Positions 8,157 to 12,533 of a DNA stretch of 12,533 nucleotides are shown here, in pieces. Origin of the DNA: Hemicentrotus pulcherrimus. Its lineage: Eukaryota; Echinodermata; Echinoidea; Camarodonta; Strongylocentrotidae. A model generated the notes under the pieces. That model was given only the letters and a program-made list of their open reading frames with translations, ran no database searches and had not been told where the DNA came from. The stretch covers positions 53,827 through 66,359 of the forward strand of contig BEXV01002234.1 of assembly GCA_003118195.1 (NCBI GenBank). Reading direction: 5' to 3'. Numbering within the stretch: position 1 is the first letter of the stretch; every line of letters starts with the position of its first letter. Position numbers and translations under genes: made by a program.

Positions 8157-8299
8157 CAATGTTATAACTGACCAATGAATAGGAACAGCTAAGCTGAAGC
8201 TATACAGGTTCTGTATGACGGGGTGTATAAGGTAGGTTGAATATGTCAATCGACTGAGGGGCACCCAGAAATTCCAGGACAAAATGTCATTGACCACTC
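8157..8299 (-). CDS. nrf-6-like: NRF-6-like exon (second from the end)
   Basis: The exon is 143 nt: two bases finishing the split glycine codon, then 47 codons ending in phase 0. The acceptor is preceded by a strong pyrimidine tract (cttttactctttccag) and the donor is ATTG|gtaagt at 8156. The peptide VVNDILSWNFWVPLSRLTYS and the following TYLIHP are the most recognisable signature in the window. In the family this segment is the W-x-x-x-x-PLSRLTY-x-x-YL-x-HP block at the start of the penultimate membrane helix. The invariant His-Pro is intact. The exon ends with PIHWSVITL, the start of the last membrane segment, which continues directly in the next exon. Two short direct repeats lie about 20 bp into the following intron. 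Confidence 0.92.
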
Positions 8300-8369
8300 C
8301 TGGAAAGAGTAAAAGGGCAATGGCATCAAATAATATCATTAAACACACACAGGAGATGCCTCTCTCAAC

Positions 8370-8918
8370 TTAAAGGAAACCAAAACCTTTATACTATGTT
8401 AATTTTATTGCAAAGTTTAAGATATTAAAAAAATATCAGTGAAAATTTGAACAAAATCGGGCAAGGAATAAGGAAGTTTGAGGTTTTTGAAATGACTAGT
8501 CACTAGAGGGCGGTATTCAATTTGATGACATCATCTTTGAACAACTCTCCATGCCTTTTGTACATCAAATTTCATGTTTTTCCTTCTTTTTTTTGTGATT
8601 GAGATAATCTACTCCCCTGAAGGCAAGATATAGAATGCAAAATGATATTCTACTTCACATGTTATGAAATCGGATCAAGAACACAAATAATTTCGATAAA
8701 AACAAAAAAATTGTGAAATTTTATGTACAAAACGCACGGAGAGTTGTTCACAGATGATGTCATCAAATTGAATACAGCCCTCTAGTGACTTGTCATTTCA
8801 AAAACCTGTAACTTCCTTATTCCTTGCCCGATTTTGTTCAAATTTTCACTGATATTTTTTTAATATCTTAAACTTTACACTAAAAGTAACTTAGTATGAA
8901 GGTTTTGGTTTCCTTTAA
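8370..8918. mobile_element. 549-bp near-palindromic MITE with TTAA ends
   Basis: The left arm (8370 to about 8580) begins ttaaaggaaaccaaaacctt, and the right arm (about 8710 to 8918) is its reverse complement. Long identical stretches include aagatattaaaaaaatatca, gaacaaaatcgggcaaggaa and ttcaatttgatgacatcatc. The arms together cover about 80 percent of the element, leaving a ~130 bp centre. TTAA occurs at both outer edges (8370-8373, 8915-8918). That fits a TTAA target duplication of the piggyBac type, but the palindromic sequence makes the assignment ambiguous. It encodes nothing and lies about 70 bp upstream of the acceptor at 8300 in the NRF-6-like intron. Confidence 0.88.
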
Positions 8919-9736
8919 CATTTATAGCATAGCCAGCTTTGCAAAGGTTTTAACTAATAACCTGTCTTAAGTTTGATTTGTTATGACAATTCATGCTGTT
9001 TTAATAACAGAAAATATAACATCAATTTCAGAATAACACCCCTGACATATAAGAAACTGATGCTTTAATGTATAGATCACTTTTGGAAACGCCCCCCCCC
9101 CCCCCCCCCCGAAATGAAATAGAAGCTCTTATCACCAATCATGTGAAAGAATATTGTTTTGACTAATACGTGATGATGCAAATTTTGCAGGGAAACTGCC
9201 TTCTAATTGATGTATTTGGTAAATTAGTATATACATCCAGTCTGAATAGATATAATAATTTATCGCCTAGTCCCATATACATGTAGATCGTTCCGTGTAC
9301 AGTGCTTGTAACTTTACCAAGACTGCGCCAAATTTCTTATCTTTTTGATGATTCTAGAACATTGCAGTACACACCAATACTTATATGCTAGATGATCAAC
9401 CTTTTTTGATCGATTCCACAACGTTTATTTCACAATGCAATCGCATGACCAGAACTGGTCTTTATCTTTAAGTTCATTGTTTGCTGATCACCAGCAGCAG
9501 GGGTAGATCCCGCAATTTTCCAAACGATTACGTGAAATTTCTTTATCTTTACAGTTCCTACGAACATTATTTTAGACATGTCCTTATATTTCTTCCCATG
9601 GAATTATTTTCCAATGGATATTGCACCATCCCTCCCATTACAGCTCTAAATGGTGGGGTCATGGCCATTCTCTTGGTCAGCCAATGAGAAGGGCTTCAAC
9701 TCTGGTCCTTAGACAAAGAATTTATGATAAAGTTAA
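8919..9736. other. Intronic stretch without recognised gene
   Basis: This is part of the 2.1 kb intron of the NRF-6-like gene. It includes a run of 19 C at 9092-9110. A plus-strand open frame at 9481-9687 has no recognisable domain. It could be degraded sequence of the LINE whose end follows, but I cannot show that. Confidence 0.5.
9092..9110. repeat. Poly-C run of 19
   Basis: An uninterrupted run of cytosines. Its true length is uncertain in any assembly. Confidence 0.95.
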
Positions 9737-9952
9737 AATATCATCACAATAGGTCCACAAGAAAACGTCTCTCCAAGAAACAGTGCGGCAAAAATGTCTT
9801 TTCCGTCTGCTGCAGTAAAGTTGTGGAAACAGCTGCCTACTATTGTGAAGACTGCTCCTTCCATTGACCAATTCAAGAAACTTCTCAAGTCCTGTTTATT
9901 TTGTTACAGAGGAAAATGGATTGAATTGACTGACCCTGTCTTTTTTAAATGA
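9737..9952 (+). pseudogene. 3' end of a LINE ORF2 (non-LTR retrotransposon), 5'-truncated
   Basis: An open frame with no start codon ends at TGA (9950-9952). It includes SFPSAAVKLWKQLPTIVKTA followed by PSIDQFKKLLKSCLF. This is the typical extreme C-terminus found after the reverse transcriptase in many animal non-LTR elements (F-x-x-AA-x-x-LWN-x-LP ... S-x-x-x-FK-x-x-LK-x-x-LF). In-frame stops at 9725, 9728 and 9734 close the frame upstream, and no reverse transcriptase core is present. The copy is therefore a dead 5'-truncated insertion, as is usual for LINEs. It sits antisense inside an intron of the NRF-6-like gene. The clade cannot be named from this fragment. Confidence 0.8.
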
Positions 9953-10072
9953 AATGTTATTGCTTAAGTGAACCCAAATATATGTTGCATATGTGTGCAA
10001 GGAAAACGTGCTACATCAAATAATTTGTAGATATTTATGCCCCACTCAAATATTCTTAGTGGTACAATGGCA

Positions 10073-10391
10073 CCTGGGGGTGTTTCACAAAGATCCTAAG
10101 TTGAACTTAACTCTATAAGTTGGACTTAAAAATTATGGAAAGCCATAGCATCTCTGAAAATATTTTGTAAAAGTTATTTACAAAGTCATAAAATGTTGAT
10201 TGAAATCATTCATATTTTCTATTATCATGGGAGATTTCCTGTTCTTGCTGTGGAATTTATGAAAAGTCTAAAATACTTGTTTTTTCACTTTTGAATGTAT
10301 TTAAATTTAAGGTTACAAATGGCTCTCCATAATTTTTAAGTCACACTTAAAGTTAAGTTCGACTTAAGATCTTTGTAAAACAACCCCCAGG
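10073..10391. mobile_element. MITE with ~75-bp terminal inverted repeats
   Basis: The left end cctgggggtgtttcacaaag, atcctaagttgaacttaa and gttggacttaaaaattatgg pair with the right end (ccataatttttaag, gttaagttcgacttaagatc, tttgtaaaacaacccccagg). Total length is 319 bp with a non-coding AT-rich centre. Its terminal sequence is shared with the element at 7416 and with a copy starting at 12309. It ends about 31 bp from the NRF-6-like donor at 10422. Confidence 0.85.
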
Positions 10392-10422
10392 ACAACTGCA
10401 GATTTCTAGCTTTTCCACATAC

Positions 10423-10612
10423 CTCCGTATCCATAATGGCAGGCGAATATGACCCAGGAAAGAGCCAGGGCCCAGGTGAAGCGGCTAAATGTAAGGTACA
10501 TGATATCAGCAGCCCGAGTCAGTGTGGATACACCCCTGTTTGCATCATAGAGACCATAGACCACCACCATGCCAAAGGCGCTAGCAATGGCCCAGCCAGC
10601 TGCTACAAATAC
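10423..10612 (-). CDS. nrf-6-like: NRF-6-like exon (third from the end)
   Basis: The exon is 190 nt: 63 full codons starting in phase 0, plus one base of a split glycine codon. The acceptor is tacctag (AG at 10614-10613) and the donor is GGAG|gtatgt at 10422. It encodes one membrane helix (VFVAAGWAIASAFGMVVVYG), a loop, and a second helix containing FTWALALSWVIFACHYGYG. The pattern of a tryptophan-containing helix followed by a W-A-L-x-L-x-W-x-I-x-A-C helix matches the region just before the final helices in NRF-6 proteins. Joining to the next exon completes GYGG, a conserved family turn, and this confirms both splice sites. A CAG six bases inside the exon could be an alternative acceptor, but using it would break the phase. 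Confidence 0.88.
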
Positions 10613-11379
10613 CTAGGTATGAAATTACATAATTACATAATTACAAAATGTATGTTGTAGATTCATTTTATATCTATCATGGGGATTTGGGGTTGATCAG
10701 TCTACAATATTATTAAAATGAACCGCATGTCTACTGCCTGTGTCACAGCCAAGAATACCCAGATAAAAACATAAATATACAAACAACAAGAGTTCTGAGT
10801 GGCAAATGAAACATCTGGTTTTTCAAAAATCAAATTGTTAATTCATTTCGTCTTTCTCTGTATTTTTTTTGTTGGAAATACAATAAACTCAAAAAAAGGA
10901 AGTCTAAAGTGAGTATGGGGAATGAGAGATCTGAATATGCATAAATTTATGCGCAGTCAAAGATCTGAAGATGAAGTTGAAGATTCTCATCTGTGACACT
11001 GGCTCATCTGGAAAAATGAAATTAAAATGCATTTCAAAGTGATTGAAATGTAAATAGTGTCTTGAATGGTAGTGTTTTTGTAAATGTAGATACTTGTGCA
11101 GCTATTTTGTTAAGAGTACATTTTGCACACGTGGAAATCACTTAAATTAAAGGCTAAGTTTTTCTTTCATCAAACTAAATTAACAGATTTTGTTGGAACA
11201 AGAATATACTCCTTCAAACACATTTTAGAATATTTTGTTGACAGATTTATTCCTATTCAACCACATTCGGTAAAAGACCTGAAGTTTTTGATAGAACCAT
11301 AACCACTCTGAGCTAATCGCCTTTTGCTCTCGCTCTCTTTATGAGCAAGAGAAGTCTTGTATCATTTTGGTGTACTCAC
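10613..11379. other. Intron of the NRF-6-like gene, no inserted element recognised
   Basis: This 767 bp AT-rich intron is bounded by gtgagt and cctag. I see no gene, inverted repeat or known element in it. It is the only complete intron in the window without a clear mobile element. Confidence 0.7.
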
Positions 11380-11554
11380 TGGCGACAGTTTAATCTTCTT
11401 GTTTCCAATATCATACATGATGTAGCCAAGGGCCATGCCCACAAGGTATGGTGGGATACGACAATATGGTTTGTTGTAGATGACTCCCTGGAAATCTGTT
11501 GCAAACATGTATGTAGTAACAGTTGCAATGAACGCCGTACCTCCCGCTCTGATG
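11380..11554 (-). CDS. nrf-6-like: NRF-6-like exon (fourth from the end)
   Basis: The exon is 175 nt: one base completing a codon from an upstream exon, then 58 codons. The acceptor is a pyrimidine-rich tgtgttcag (AG at 11556-11555) and the donor is CCA|gtgagt at 11379. It encodes a hydrophobic stretch (AGGTAFIATVTTYMFATDF), then KPYCRIPPYLVGMALGYIMY and a basic tail (IGNKKIKLSP). The CR-x-x-PYLVG block is the conserved loop and following membrane helix seen across NRF-6-type acyltransferase-3 proteins, so family assignment rests strongly on this exon. The acceptor could in principle be read further upstream, since the frame stays open for about 120 nt, but those residues do not look like the family. 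The preceding exon is not visible in the remaining ~980 bp of the window. Confidence 0.87.
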
Positions 11555-12308
11555 CTGAACACACAAGGACACAATAAGATTACAGAACGCAATTCAATAT
11601 GGTGAAAAAAGGCAGCATGAATAACATATACATGTATGAAGAATTCTAGACCCCAGAAAATAAATAAATTCATATTTTCACCTAAGCTAAATGGTAGTAA
11701 AAATCATTTGAAGGGCAATCCAACCCTTACAGTAGGTTCAATTTAATATATGAAAGCAGAAAGATAAGAAAAGCATACTGGTGGAAGTTTGAAATACGTC
11801 AGACTAATAATATGGGAGTAATGAATGTTTAAAATATGAGATCACTACCTCTATGCAAATGGTTGTGACATAGTCATGGCCATAGCAGCTCTCCTGTTTG
11901 ATTTATACAAAAATATCATAAATTTATATTTCTGATAACTGTCTTCTCCCTTCGTACACTACTCAAAATATGTTATGGATAGCATATCAATATTCATCTC
12001 AACAGGATCAGCCCTCCTGAGTTATAAGTTTTGAAAAATTGACATTTTAGTCATTTTGTGTGTTAAAACAAATGGGAAAGTTGTCCCATACTACATCACT
12101 GTAACATTATCGATAAGGCCCAATTTGAAATGCCCATACATATAGTGATTATAATTTCTATTTTCCAGATAAGTTGTCTGTTCAGGTTGGATTTTCCTCT
12201 AACATTCCCGCCATTGTCAATTTTTTTTTGTTTTAAAGGCCGAAAAAGAGGGGTGCGGTTATTACACGAGGGCGGTTAATACAACGTTAATTACAGTACT
12301 CATACATC
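11555..12308. other. Partial upstream intron of the NRF-6-like gene, no exon recognised
   Basis: No segment here encodes the expected preceding family residues next to a suitable donor. The stretch is AT-rich with stops in all frames. The segment near 12250-12290 (ggggtgcggttattacacga followed by gggcggttaatac) has two related ggcggttaata-like halves and may be a repeat fragment. Confidence 0.5.
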
Positions 12309-12370
12309 AGGGGGTGTTCCATAAAGATCCCAAGTTGAACTTAAATCTAAGTTGGACTTAAACATTTTAT
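12309..12370. mobile_element. End of a second MITE of the 10073-10391 family
   Basis: The sequence agggggtgttccataaagat followed by cccaagttgaacttaaatct and aagttggacttaaacatttt matches the left terminus of the element at 10073 for about 60 bp. Similarity is then lost. No matching opposite end appears before the window stops, so this is a solo end, a diverged relative or an element running past the edge. Confidence 0.75.
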
Positions 12371-12471
12371 AAGATGGGTAGAAGAATCCCTACAATCTGA
12401 TTGGTCAATTACCATGTAATTATCTTTACTGGATGCATGCGACATCGGCGATCACTACCACCGATATCCTT

Positions 12472-12533
12472 TCTTTTTTTTATAAATCATTCTCAATTTT
12501 TTTTTATAAATCATTCTCAATTTTTTTTTTTTT
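12472..12533. repeat. T-rich tandem repeat at the window edge
   Basis: The unit ataaatcattctcaa preceded by a T run occurs twice at about 26 bp spacing, followed by a T run to the end. It probably continues past the window. Confidence 0.85.

Larger units (their letters stand above)
5101..11554 (-). other. nrf-6-like: Gene span: C-terminal part of an NRF-6-like acyltransferase-3 membrane protein (four exons, 5' end outside the window)
   Basis: Four minus-strand exons (11554-11380, 10612-10423, 8299-8157, 5241-5101) join without breaking frame and encode about 215 residues ending in TGA. Every internal junction has GT donors (gtgagt, gtatgt, gtaagt) and AG acceptors (cctag, tttccag, gaccacag), with phases 0, 1 and 0. 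The joined product carries hallmarks of the animal NRF-6 family of acyltransferase-3 proteins: a PYCRIPPYLVG block, a GYGGVVNDILSW junction block, PLSRLTYSTYLIHP and a final EFPVGNMEKML. These proteins are multi-pass membrane proteins; C. elegans NRF-6 is linked to fluoxetine response and lipid or yolk transport. The catalytic reaction of animal members is not settled. The N-terminal secreted NRF domain and the first half of the acyltransferase domain must lie beyond base 12533. Introns are 767, 2123 and 2915 bp, the last two filled with mobile elements. Confidence 0.88.

Noticed and set aside
11341..11577. Plus-strand and alternate minus-strand frames overlapping the fourth-from-last exon
   Set aside because: They are shadows of the NRF-6-like exon, whose frame carries the PYCRIPPYLVG motif and proper splice sites.
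11860..11930. Possible additional upstream NRF-6-like exon on the minus strand
   Set aside because: The translated sequence does not match the expected family residues and no donor with the required phase was found.

Overview
The window looks like genomic DNA of a marine animal, most likely an echinoderm and possibly a sea urchin. Three things point that way: an interrupted gene with clean GT-AG introns, AT-rich intergenic DNA, and a dense mix of foldback elements, MITE-like inverted repeats, tRNA-like SINE sequence and microsatellites. The species assignment is inference from repeat style, not from a decisive marker.

Only one host gene can be supported. It lies on the minus strand and enters from the right edge: four consecutive coding exons (11554-11380, 10612-10423, 8299-8157, 5241-5101) join in phase and end in a stop codon. 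They give the C-terminal ~215 residues of a multi-pass membrane protein of the NRF-6 (nose resistant to fluoxetine) branch of the acyltransferase-3 family. The 5' part of the gene lies beyond base 12533, or in exons I cannot recognise. The last exon has only 46 codons and is easy to miss.

Layout. 1-1185: about 5.5 units of a ~205-215 bp satellite. 1204-2860: a ~1.65 kb foldback element. Its two arms are purine-rich and pyrimidine-rich minisatellites with different unit lengths (65 bp left, 46 bp right), resembling the TU/FB-type foldback elements known from sea urchin and Drosophila. 2953-3101: a CT-rich tract. 3611-3785: a short inverted-repeat element. 4274-4309: a TA microsatellite. 4450-5066: a tandem repeat with nuclear-receptor DR1-like motifs, an ACGG run and a hairpin, lying just downstream of the gene's stop codon. 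5284-5528: a tRNA-like SINE. 5529-7027: a GC-rich nested inverted-repeat complex inside the last intron. 7128-7612: three small inverted-repeat elements nearly back to back. 8370-8918: a 549 bp near-palindromic MITE with TTAA ends. 9737-9952: the C-terminal end of a LINE ORF2. 10073-10391 and 12309 onward: two members of one MITE family. The window ends in a short T-rich tandem repeat.

No bacterial-type operon, CRISPR array, rRNA or functional tRNA gene is present. The gene's introns have collected most of the mobile elements, so several inverted repeats would be transcribed within its pre-mRNA.
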